A stretch of 44,097 nt of DNA. Origin: Actinomycetota bacterium. Lineage in GTDB: Bacteria; Actinomycetota; Acidimicrobiia; Acidimicrobiales; JAMCPL01. A program made the translations under genes and the position numbers. The stretch lies in NCBI GenBank assembly GCA_023379725.1, contig JAMCPC010000122.1, positions 1-44,097 of the forward strand, read 5' to 3'. Position 1 is the stretch's first letter. The number at the start of each line of letters is the position of its first letter. Positions 8,691 through 15,456 of this stretch are shown here, in pieces. The notes beneath the pieces were generated by a model, which was given only the letters and a program-made list of their open reading frames with translations, was not told the DNA's origin and did not search any database.

Positions 8691-10396
8691 AACAGGAAAT
8701 ACCTTTGAGCCATGGGCAGTTCATCCATCGGCTCCACATCCACCAACTCTCCGTCGATCGTCACTGCAAAGCTATCCGGATCCACCTCTATTCTGGGCAA
8801 TGCATCATTGCCCGGCATGCCTAACTTACCGCGCCGCCTGACATCTGCCACAGGAACAATCCTCTTCCCGACTCCCAGCTTATCCCTGATACCATCTTCC
8901 AGAGCAGCTTCGGCTACAAAAACCAGGCTGGATGCACTTGCAACCACTGGAGATGCTCCCCACATCGGGCGTGGCAGCACCGGCTGCGGTGTCGGTATAG
9001 ATGCATTGGCATCGCCCATCTCTGCCCATGCAATCATCCCCCCCTTCAGAACTATATGAGGTCTCACCGCGAAAAATGCCGGCTCCCAAAGGACAAGATC
9101 GGCAAGCTTGCCAATCTCGATAGATCCTATCTCGCTCTCCATTCCATGCGCGATCGCCGGACATATCGTATATTTCGCAATATATCGCTTAACTCTATTG
9201 TTGTCAGCGCTACCGTCTCCCGGTAACGATCCTCTGCGCAGTTTGTTGACATGAGCAGTCTGCCACGTCCTAATGAGCACCTCCCCAATCCTACCCATAG
9301 CCTGAGAATCCGAGCCAATCATCGATATGGCTCCCATATCGTGGAGTACGTCTTCGGCGGCAATTGTGGAAGGCCTGATTCGACTCTCTGCAAAAGCCAG
9401 GTCTTCCGGTACTGCAGGATTAAGATGGTGACATACCATCAACATGTCGAGATGCTCATCTATAGTGTTGACCGTGTAAGGGCGTGTAGGATTTGTAGAG
9501 GAAGGCAATACATTTGGCAACCCCGCAACAACAATGATATCCGGTGCATGGCCGCCACCCGCTCCTTCCGTATGGTAAGCATGTATCGCCCGACCGCCAA
9601 TAGCCGATATTGTACTTTCTACAAAACCCGCTTCATTCAGTGTATCGGAATGGAGTGCAACCTGCACCCCAGAATCATCTGCCACCTGCAGGCAGGTATC
9701 AAGTGCAGCCGGAGTAGCACCCCAATCCTCATGCACCTTGAATCCACCGGCACCAGCTCTCAGCTGCTCCCACAGGGCCTCCTGCGAAACCGTATTACCT
9801 TTCCCAAGCAGAAGCACGTTCACAGGCAACGGATCCATAGCCTCCAACATCCTCGTGATATACCATTCACCAGGAGTCACGGTCGTTGCCTTGGTACCCT
9901 CTGCCGGCCCGGTTCCACCTCCAACAAGTGTGGTTATCCCCGCCCCAAGCGCTTCCTCGACCAGTTGCGGGCAGATAAGATGAACATGACAATCAATAGC
10001 TCCGGGTGTAAGTATTTTGCCATTACCGGCAAGAATCTCGGTAGAAGGCCCGATAACCAGGCCTGGATCTACTCCATCCATAATGTCGGGATTGCCCGCC
10101 TTGCCTATGGCACTAATTCTCCCGTCACGAATCCCCACATCAGCTTTGAAGATGCCATGGTGATCAAGAATCACTGCTCCCGTTATTACAAGATCGGGAG
10201 TTCCATCTGCTCTGGTAGCGGTAGACTGGCCCATGGATTCCCTGATCACCTTGCCTCCACCAAATACAGCCTCGTCTCCACGACTGCATAGATCATCGGT
10301 CAGCTCTATAAATAAATTGGTATCGGCCAATCGTATCCTGTCTCCGGTGGTCGGGCCATAGAGCAAGCGGTACCGTTCTCTGCTAATATCAGCCAC
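8687..10396 (-). CDS. ureC: Urease alpha subunit UreC
   Basis: This is the catalytic subunit of urease, hydrolysing urea to ammonia and carbamate at a di-nickel centre. With GTG 10394-10396 as start (GGAGGAGG upstream) the protein has 569 residues, the usual size. All active-site residues are present: HVH (137, 139), the carbamylated Lys220 in GGFKVHEDWG, His249 in ALHSD, His275 in AYHTEG, the flap Cys322-His323 in MVCHHL, and Asp363 in GSDSQAMGR. Each lies three positions after the Klebsiella numbering. The start overlaps the end of ureB. The open frame continues eight codons upstream, but the ribosome binding site decides for GTG. Confidence 0.96.
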   Translation of the reverse strand: MADISRERYRLLYGPTTGDRIRLADTNLFIELTDDLCSRGDEAVFGGGKVIRESMGQSTATRADGTPDLVITGAVILDHHGIFKADVGIRDGRISAIGKAGNPDIMDGVDPGLVIGPSTEILAGNGKILTPGAIDCHVHLICPQLVEEALGAGITTLVGGGTGPAEGTKATTVTPGEWYITRMLEAMDPLPVNVLLLGKGNTVSQEALWEQLRAGAGGFKVHEDWGATPAALDTCLQVADDSGVQVALHSDTLNEAGFVESTISAIGGRAIHAYHTEGAGGGHAPDIIVVAGLPNVLPSSTNPTRPYTVNTIDEHLDMLMVCHHLNPAVPEDLAFAESRIRPSTIAAEDVLHDMGAISMIGSDSQAMGRIGEVLIRTWQTAHVNKLRRGSLPGDGSADNNRVKRYIAKYTICPAIAHGMESEIGSIEIGKLADLVLWEPAFFAVRPHIVLKGGMIAWAEMGDANASIPTPQPVLPRPMWGASPVVASASSLVFVAEAALEDGIRDKLGVGKRIVPVADVRRRGKLGMPGNDALPRIEVDPDSFAVTIDGELVDVEPMDELPMAQRYFLF

Positions 10397-10712
10397 GAGC
10401 AACCTCCTCCAATTGCCCACCTGCAGATCTTCGCAACCCGGGAACTACCCGCCTACCGGATAACGGGACGAGCTTCACCTCCCTGGCTATGCCCGGTTCA
10501 AACCTGGCAGACGTGCCGGCAGGAATATCAAGTCGCTTACCCCAGGCTTCGTCTCTATCGAAGTCAAGTGCCGGATTTGCCTCGCTAAAATGATAATGAG
10601 AGCCTACCTGGACAGGCCGATCACCCGTATTGCATACCAGCAGCACGGTTACCGGACTACCCTCGTTGATCGTCACGGGATCGGTACCCACTATCACTTC
10701 GCCGGGTATCAT
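10389..10712 (-). CDS. ureB: Urease beta subunit UreB
   Basis: This is a structural subunit of urease, 107 residues. The family begins with MIPGEV and contains GDRPVQVGSHYHFSEANPAL and GTSARFEPG, all present. UreA and UreB are separate genes, as is common in actinobacteria. The ribosome binding site is weak, and the region between ureA and ureB is interrupted by a repeat element (10773 to about 11012). Expression of ureB may therefore depend on read-through across a strongly structured RNA. Confidence 0.94.
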   Translation of the reverse strand: MIPGEVIVGTDPVTINEGSPVTVLLVCNTGDRPVQVGSHYHFSEANPALDFDRDEAWGKRLDIPAGTSARFEPGIAREVKLVPLSGRRVVPGLRRSAGGQLEEVARG

Positions 10713-10772
10713 GTTCTGCTGTCTCTCGTACTCACTGCCATACTCCTGCCTCTCTAATTACCCAACATGGCT

Positions 10773-11012
10773 AGTGTAGTGTCTCGTAAGAGGCTCAGTG
10801 GACAGGCAGGTTGGATCAGGGAACCGTTCATCCAGACGAGCAGGGCAAGGCGGAGGAGGAGAGGCAGGCTGGAGCGCCTGCCCGACGACGACAACGCAGT
10901 AATGCGAAGTCTGGGGGGCGGTGCGCCCGAGATGCCTATCCACTGAGCCTCTAAATGACCATGGGTTCCCGCCAGCCGGATGATGCCCTTCGTAGTAGGA
11001 TAAAACGCCTGG
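10773..11012 (-). mobile_element. Element A+B composite between ureA and ureB
   Basis: On the plus strand the copy begins with the terminal sequence AGTGTAGTGTCTCGTAA (10773-10789). It is followed by the complete nested element B (10790-10951), then by TAAATGACCATGGGTTCCC and CAGCCGGATGATGCCC of element A. The far end of A is missing or unrecognisable after about 11000. The same order and junctions are seen at 23305-23633 in opposite orientation. No transposase is encoded, so it is a non-autonomous element. It fills most of the 364-base ureA-ureB gap. Confidence 0.85.
10790..10951. repeat. Element B, 162 bp with inverted ends (copy 1)
   Basis: The ends GAGGCTCAGTGGACAGG and CCTATCCACTGAGCCTC form a 17-bp inverted repeat with one mismatch. 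Inside are a GGCAGGC/GCCTGCC hairpin and a GGGCG/CGCCC-type hairpin. The length equals that of the second copy at 23455-23616. Conceptual ORFs inside the two copies look alike only because the DNA is repeated. Confidence 0.88.
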
Positions 11013-11076
11013 CCAATTTGCAAAGATCGCCATACAGACTGTAAAGAGACAATCGGTACTACCACATCCTTGACCA

Positions 11077-11379
11077 TCACTGCACCGGGTAGTGAATTGT
11101 CACCAACTTAGTACCGTCAGGAAAAGTAGCCTCTATCTGTACCTCATGTAGCATCTCAGCTACTCCTTCCATCACGTCATTGCGAGTCAATACATGCCTA
11201 CCGCCTTCCATGAGGTCGGCTACCAGCAATCCGTCACGAGCTCCCTCCAGTACAAATGAGGAGAGCAGGGCGACAGCCTCAGGGTAATTCAGCTTGAGAC
11301 CCCGTTCACGACGATCCCGAGCAACCATAGCGGCAAGATATATCATCAGTCTCTCCTGCTCGTGGGGACTAAGCCTCAT
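11077..11379 (-). CDS. ureA: Urease gamma subunit UreA
   Basis: This is the smallest structural subunit of urease, 100 residues. It shows MRLSPHEQERLMIYLAA, the RRERGLKLNYPEAVAL segment, EGARDG, and the C-terminal EATFPDGTKLVTIHYPV, all typical. It starts with ATG 30 bases downstream of the permease stop, so it belongs to the same transcript. It is separated from ureB by 364 bases holding a repeat element, whereas these genes normally abut. Confidence 0.95.
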   Translation of the reverse strand: MRLSPHEQERLMIYLAAMVARDRRERGLKLNYPEAVALLSSFVLEGARDGLLVADLMEGGRHVLTRNDVMEGVAEMLHEVQIEATFPDGTKLVTIHYPVQ

Positions 11380-11409
11380 AGTCTATAACCAGCTCTTCGC
11401 TTCATTGCT

Positions 11410-12951
11410 TCATCGTACATCAACATCCATTCCCAGTTTTGCAATCAGGGAGCGTAATGCAGCACGACCTTCAGCGTCAGTAGATGCATGCCTTACGACA
11501 AAGTATACGCTCCCGAGCACGAGGCCGGCCAGGAATATGATCGGACCCCATATAAGAGGCACTACCACAGGGAAAAAGGTGTAAAAAATACCTATGCCTA
11601 TCGTAACAAGCGATAGCATGGGTAATACAATATGCACAACGACCCGCGTCATGTCCCTGCCGTGAGCAAAGAACGGTAGAGCAAGATTGCCCAGAATGTG
11701 CCCGATAAACTCCCCCATAGTCGCAATGAGAATCAACACGGTAAACGCCGTCACCGGCCCCCATATCACACCGGCTACTATTGCACCTGCCGCCCCAGAC
11801 AAAAGGCAGACCAGCACCGCAACCCTTGGCGTACCGCTCCTATCATCTACATCCTGGAAACTCTTTGGAAGCAGGTCGGCCAGGGACATCACATGAGTTA
11901 CCCTGCTTACCACCAGTGATGATGCGATAATCGCACTGGCAATACTGTTTGCCATGAACACCGCAACCAGCAACTCCATACCGCTACCCATATACTTATG
12001 AATCACGAGTAGCCCGGGGATGCTTGAGTTGGCGAATGCAGCCATATGCGTGGGACCCCATCCTATGGTGAGCGCATACGCCACAAACACCATGATTATC
12101 GCCACTGCAGCGGTCGATAGCACCAGCCCTCTACGCACAGCTTTGTGCGGCATCCTGGCCTCGTGGCCAAGGAATATCGTGGCCGTCGAACCGGACATAC
12201 CGAAAGCAGCCAGCAGCAGACCAACACCTATGCCTGATATGCCACTCTTGGCAAGAGACGGCATAAACACGCTGGCAGTATTGTGATGTCCGGCCAGAAT
12301 CACTATCACTATGCTGGCAACAAGCATGAGTAGCAGTTCCACCACCCCGGCAATGATCCCGTACCGTAGTGAAGGTAACACTCCCCTGTATACAAGTATC
12401 CCCGGAGGGATAATGATCGCCAATGTAAGCGGTATCCATGTCCACCCTGGAACCGAGTGTACTCCGAACTGGACCAGCAGCGACTGGACCATGACAGCGA
12501 AATATACTGCGCCGCCAGCCAGAAATGCCGTATAGTAGAGAGCGTAACTTATGCCGGCAAGAAATCCCAGGTAAGTGCCGGTTCCCCTGCTCACGTAATA
12601 GAACATGCCTCCAGAACTGGCCAGTTTCTTCGAATACTGCAAAGGGGTATTGACCCAGAGCCACACAAGGCCGGCGCCAAGCAGGTAAGCCAGCGGTAGT
12701 GCCCCAAGTGCATAGATGGCTGCCGATGTCAACACAGCGCCCATGCACAGTAGAGGTCCGTTGGCAATTATTCCCTGTGCAACTACGTGACCACTGGTAG
12801 CTCTGTTGCGGTGAAGCTTCACATACTCGTCATCCTGGTACCTTGCTGCAACAACATCGGCTTTGGCAACGGTGCCGGCGGTAACGGGCATACCGCTCTC
12901 CGAAGCAGTACCGCTTCTGGGAATCGCACTGCCGTTCGAGTTGTCTTCCAT
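11410..12951 (-). CDS. APC-family permease, candidate guanidine or urea-cycle amine importer
   Basis: This is an integral membrane transporter of 513 residues with about 12 hydrophobic helices, preceded by a 50-residue hydrophilic N terminus. The first helix region carries a GPLLCMG-like glycine-rich break, and PLQYSKKLASSGGMFYYVSRG lies where APC proteins have their conserved loop, so it belongs to the amino acid-polyamine-organocation superfamily. Start ATG 12949-12951 has GAGGAG. It sits between the guanidine-hydrolase candidate (its stop is one base away) and urease, in one transcript behind a guanidine riboswitch. The simplest inference is import of guanidine. The sequence alone does not show the substrate. 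Confidence 0.82.
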   Translation of the reverse strand: MEDNSNGSAIPRSGTASESGMPVTAGTVAKADVVAARYQDDEYVKLHRNRATSGHVVAQGIIANGPLLCMGAVLTSAAIYALGALPLAYLLGAGLVWLWVNTPLQYSKKLASSGGMFYYVSRGTGTYLGFLAGISYALYYTAFLAGGAVYFAVMVQSLLVQFGVHSVPGWTWIPLTLAIIIPPGILVYRGVLPSLRYGIIAGVVELLLMLVASIVIVILAGHHNTASVFMPSLAKSGISGIGVGLLLAAFGMSGSTATIFLGHEARMPHKAVRRGLVLSTAAVAIIMVFVAYALTIGWGPTHMAAFANSSIPGLLVIHKYMGSGMELLVAVFMANSIASAIIASSLVVSRVTHVMSLADLLPKSFQDVDDRSGTPRVAVLVCLLSGAAGAIVAGVIWGPVTAFTVLILIATMGEFIGHILGNLALPFFAHGRDMTRVVVHIVLPMLSLVTIGIGIFYTFFPVVVPLIWGPIIFLAGLVLGSVYFVVRHASTDAEGRAALRSLIAKLGMDVDVR

Positions 12952-12952
12952 G

Positions 12953-14068
12953 TCACTCTCCTCCTCTCGGCAGGTAGCCCGCCTTTACCAGGCATCCAAG
13001 AGTATCGCAAATGACCCTGGTCGCCACTAGAGCGGTAATCTCTGCGTTGTCGTAGGGTGGCGAACATTCCACCACTTCTATTCCTGCCAGAGGCTCCCGG
13101 GCGATCAACTGAATGAGCTTGAGAACCTCCCGGGGAAGGAAGCCTCCCGGTTCAGGCCAGCCGGTTCCTGGAACAAAGGCAGCATCCAGACAGTCAACAT
13201 CAAAGGATAGCCAGACCGCGTCCGCGCCGTCCCAGGCCACTTCGAGAGCACGATCTGCCGCTGCCTCTATGCCCATATCCACACAGTCGTTTACCGTCAT
13301 TATTGTGGTACCACGTTCCCGCCCTACCTTTACCCCGGGACGTGGAGCCTGCCACCCGCCTATACCAAGTTGAACCAGATTCTTTGGTGGCACATTGGGT
13401 AGGTTCGTGGCGTGGAACCAGGGAGTAGTATGCATCCGCTCATCAAGATCTGTGTCCTGAGTATCCACATGCCTGTCAAAGTGAATGATCCCAAGATTGC
13501 CATCCAAATGCTCCGCCACACCTCTGGTGGTAGGAAATCCGATCGAATGATCCCCACCGAGCACCACCGGAAATGCGCCAGAAGAGTAGACATGTGCGAC
13601 CGCCCTAGTGACCTGATCGAAAGTCTTCTCAATGTTCGCCGGAATGGTAAATACATCACCAATGTCACACATGGTGATAGATTCCCGTAGATCGACACCA
13701 AGTTCGAAACTGTAAGGACCATAGAGGGCTGATATCTTGCGTATGCCCTGAGGGCCGAAGCGTGTACCCGGCCTATAAGTAGTTCCACCATCAAACGGTA
13801 CTCCAAGAATGGCTACATCATACTCTCCACACCTCCGAACATCTTCCAGGTACGGGGCTTTGAGAAAGGTGTTGATACCCGCGAAATGGGGAAGTTCGCC
13901 ACGAGAGAAAGTAGGTATGCTACGATCATTGAGGCTATCTGCTCCCGGAAGCCCTAATTCCAACCCTCTTGCAATCTCCAGATCATACCGATCATGAGGA
14001 ATCATTCCTTCGGCTTCAACAGCTCTTGCTGCTTCAGGTCCATACCGACCATGTAATTCTTCTGTCAT
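12953..14068 (-). CDS. gdmH: Guanidine hydrolase (ureohydrolase family, GdmH-like)
   Basis: This is a ureohydrolase-fold enzyme. Metal ligands are His174 (GGDHSIG), Asp198, His200 and Asp202 (HFDRHVDT), and Asp290 and Asp292 (SFDVDCLD). The protein has 371 residues, about 65 longer than E. coli agmatinase. The extra length is at the N terminus, as in Ni-dependent guanidine hydrolase of Synechocystis (Sll1077). The segments FDRHVDTQDTDLDERMHTTP and GTGWPEPGGFLPRE fit that subgroup as I remember it. Start ATG 14066-14068 is preferred because GGAGG lies six bases before it; an in-frame TTG lies two codons upstream. The riboswitch upstream and urease downstream strongly support guanidine to urea plus ammonia, rather than agmatine. 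Confidence 0.85.
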   Translation of the reverse strand: MTEELHGRYGPEAARAVEAEGMIPHDRYDLEIARGLELGLPGADSLNDRSIPTFSRGELPHFAGINTFLKAPYLEDVRRCGEYDVAILGVPFDGGTTYRPGTRFGPQGIRKISALYGPYSFELGVDLRESITMCDIGDVFTIPANIEKTFDQVTRAVAHVYSSGAFPVVLGGDHSIGFPTTRGVAEHLDGNLGIIHFDRHVDTQDTDLDERMHTTPWFHATNLPNVPPKNLVQLGIGGWQAPRPGVKVGRERGTTIMTVNDCVDMGIEAAADRALEVAWDGADAVWLSFDVDCLDAAFVPGTGWPEPGGFLPREVLKLIQLIAREPLAGIEVVECSPPYDNAEITALVATRVICDTLGCLVKAGYLPRGGE

Positions 14069-14074
14069 ATACAA

Positions 14075-14124
14075 CCTCCATCAGTCAGGCCGCTCAGATC
14101 TCACTAAGCGGCAATATCTCTTAG
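14075..14124 (-). promoter_or_regulatory. Expression platform with alternative hairpins
   Basis: After the aptamer, the transcript contains TCACTAAG..CTTAGTGA (8 bp). The overlapping alternative GCCGCTTAG..CTGAGCGGC (9 bp with one G-U) shares the CTTAG segment, so the two exclude each other. Neither is followed by a U-run. The ribosome binding site GGAGG (14075-14079) lies just after the second hairpin, so control of translation or of Rho access is more likely than an intrinsic terminator. Confidence 0.5.
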
Positions 14125-14245
14125 TGATCTCCCGGGCTTTTATCCCGCCGTGGGATGAGGATGGAAGGCCATCATTCACCTGTGCCTCTTGGACCAGACC
14201 AGCAAGCAATTGAGCTTGCAGCGGAACCCTAGGCACGCCTCTACG
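14125..14245 (-). promoter_or_regulatory. Guanidine-I (ykkC) riboswitch
   Basis: Read on the minus strand, three conserved blocks occur in order: CCTAGGGTTCCGC (about 14221-14233), CTGGTCTGGTCCAAGAG (about 14184-14200), and CGGCGGGATAAAAGCCCGGG (about 14131-14150) followed by AGA. These are the hallmark segments of the ykkC subtype 1 aptamer, which binds guanidinium. A short hairpin (CAAGC..GCTTG) sits between the first two blocks, as expected. The RNA precedes the guanidine-hydrolase gene and would switch the operon on with guanidine. Confidence 0.95.
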
Positions 14246-14253
14246 TTGAGTCA

Positions 14254-14281
14254 ATTACATTAAACCACTCAGGTATTTCAG
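14254..14281 (-). promoter_or_regulatory. Candidate promoter of the guanidine/urease operon
   Basis: CTGAAA (14276-14281) and TGTAAT (14254-14259) are separated by 16 bases on the minus strand, placing the transcription start a few bases before the riboswitch. The match to the sigma-70 consensus is moderate. Confidence 0.35.
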
Positions 14282-14317
14282 GCAGGTTACCTGGATATTA
14301 CAATTCTATGAACCAAA

Positions 14318-14339
14318 TGTTTCGCAATTGTTTCGTAAT
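14318..14339 (-). promoter_or_regulatory. Twin GAAAC boxes, GlnR-like
   Basis: Two adjacent 11-bp direct repeats (ATTACGAAACA, ATTGCGAAACA on the minus strand) give GAAAC-N6-GAAAC. Actinobacterial GlnR sites have half-sites of the GTNAC/GAAAC type at 11-bp period, and GlnR often controls nitrogen-scavenging genes. The position about 70-90 bases before the inferred start fits an activator. The first half-site is not GTNAC, so this is a weak match. Confidence 0.35.
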
Positions 14340-14406
14340 ACACTCAGCCGAGAGCATAAATAGCCAGAAGTACCATGTGGCTGGCCAGAAAACGCTACTT
14401 AGAGGA

Positions 14407-15084
14407 TCAGGTGTGTAGACCACACTCTGTTTTATCTGTATCTGCCCAACGACCGGCACGAGGATGCTCTCCTGGAGCTACCGGACGGGTAGTCGGCGCA
14501 CAGCCTATAGATAAGTATCCTTGCGATATAAGTGGATGCTCCGGAAGCCCTGCAGAGTCTATGTAACTACTTATATCGTCATCTGTCCAGTTTGCCAGGG
14601 GATTGACCTTTAGCATTTCACGTGTAGCGTCCCATGATACTATTGGAGTATCGGCACGAACAGAAGAATCAGATCGCTTAAGCGCCGTCAACCATGCTGC
14701 CCTGCCTTTCAGCGCCTTACCAAGCGGCTCTACCTTTCTATACTCACAGCAATGCTCACTACCACATGGCCATCCTATGGCACTCTCACCCGGTGAGGTG
14801 ACGGTCAAATTCAAGTTGTATCGCTCTCTGACCTGCTCAACAAATTTAAGCGTCTCAGGAAAATGGTATCCAGTATCCAGAAAGATTACCTCCAAGCCGG
14901 GATCCACTGACACGGCCAGATCTATGATCACACAATCCTGGAACGAGCAGGCCAATGCCACGTTATGATCGTAATAATCTACTGTCCACCCAATAATTTC
15001 CTGAGCGGTTGAATCCTCGAAACGCCGCGAAACTGCCTCTATCTCTGCTATGTCTATGTCTATGTCTATGTCTATGTCCGTCAT
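14407..15084 (-). CDS. cysH: Adenylylsulfate (APS/PAPS) reductase CysH
   Basis: This is the thioredoxin-coupled reductase giving sulfite in assimilatory sulfate reduction. Fold marks are CSFQDCVIIDL (PP-loop-like), FLDTGYHFPETL, and WTDDDISSYI. The Cys pair CC in EHCCEYRK plus GCAP..and the C-terminal ECGLH supply the four Cys that bind a [4Fe-4S] cluster, pointing to APS rather than PAPS as substrate. No APS kinase is visible nearby, which agrees. Start ATG 15082-15084 has AAGGAG; an ATG seven codons upstream is in frame. The N terminus is a (Asp-Ile) run encoded by a hexanucleotide repeat. It is divergent from cysD. Confidence 0.92.
   Translation of the reverse strand: MTDIDIDIDIDIAEIEAVSRRFEDSTAQEIIGWTVDYYDHNVALACSFQDCVIIDLAVSVDPGLEVIFLDTGYHFPETLKFVEQVRERYNLNLTVTSPGESAIGWPCGSEHCCEYRKVEPLGKALKGRAAWLTALKRSDSSVRADTPIVSWDATREMLKVNPLANWTDDDISSYIDSAGLPEHPLISQGYLSIGCAPTTRPVAPGEHPRAGRWADTDKTECGLHT
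15049..15078. repeat. Hexanucleotide repeat (TATGTC)x5 within cysH
   Basis: Five exact copies of the 6-bp unit encode alternating Asp-Ile at residues about 3-12 of CysH. Slippage would change length by two residues per unit and keep the frame. Confidence 0.95.
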
Positions 15085-15398
15085 ATTTGCTCCTTCTCTC
15101 TTCATACCTGTCGTACTTCTCTCTTCATGCCTGTCGTATCCACGTCTCCTGCATCAGTATCTGCTGTATGCACTGTGCTTCTCCCTACCCATTCACGTCA
15201 TATCTACATCTGCTGTATCCATACTCATGTCCATCACGTTCGTTTCTCTTGCGTTCGCATCTATATAGTCTGCCTGTCTCTGTCGGACTATTTGCTATGT
15301 CTTTCTTCATTTCCATATCCTCCACAGAGCCAAATCCCGGACATACGCTCCTGTTTCGACGTTTGGCCACCTCTTGGCAGGGCCATTGGCAAGGCTAC
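15085..15398. other. cysH leader and intergenic region with short duplications
   Basis: The region is pyrimidine-rich on the plus strand. It has two tandem 23-bp copies of TTCTCTCTTCATRCCTGTCG (15094-15139), which duplicate the purine-rich ribosome-binding segment and an ATG of cysH. It also has two copies of ATCTGCTGTAT (15159-15169, 15208-15218). Open frames here are poor and I do not call a gene. Confidence 0.5.
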
Positions 15399-15427
15399 TT
15401 GCTTTTCATCTCCTATGCTAGTATAAT
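15399..15427 (+). promoter_or_regulatory. Sigma-70 type promoter of cysD operon
   Basis: TTGCTT (15399-15404) and TATAAT (15422-15427) with exactly 17 bases between them lie about 30 bases before the cysD start. This is the best consensus promoter I see in the window. Confidence 0.7.
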
Positions 15428-15456
15428 ATGACTAATTAGATCAACTTTTAAGGATT

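Noticed and set aside
9251..10291. 346-codon plus-strand frame opposite ureC
   Set aside because: It is an antisense shadow of the strongly conserved ureC and has no family features or start signal.
12953..14068. Agmatinase (SpeB) as the name of the ureohydrolase
   Set aside because: Metal site is shared, but the long N terminus, subgroup segments, guanidine riboswitch and urease linkage favour guanidine hydrolase; assay would settle it.
15009..15431. 140-codon plus-strand frame between cysH and cysD
   Set aside because: Its Leu/Ser/Cys/Tyr-rich sequence follows from pyrimidine-rich DNA opposite the cysH 5' end and leader.
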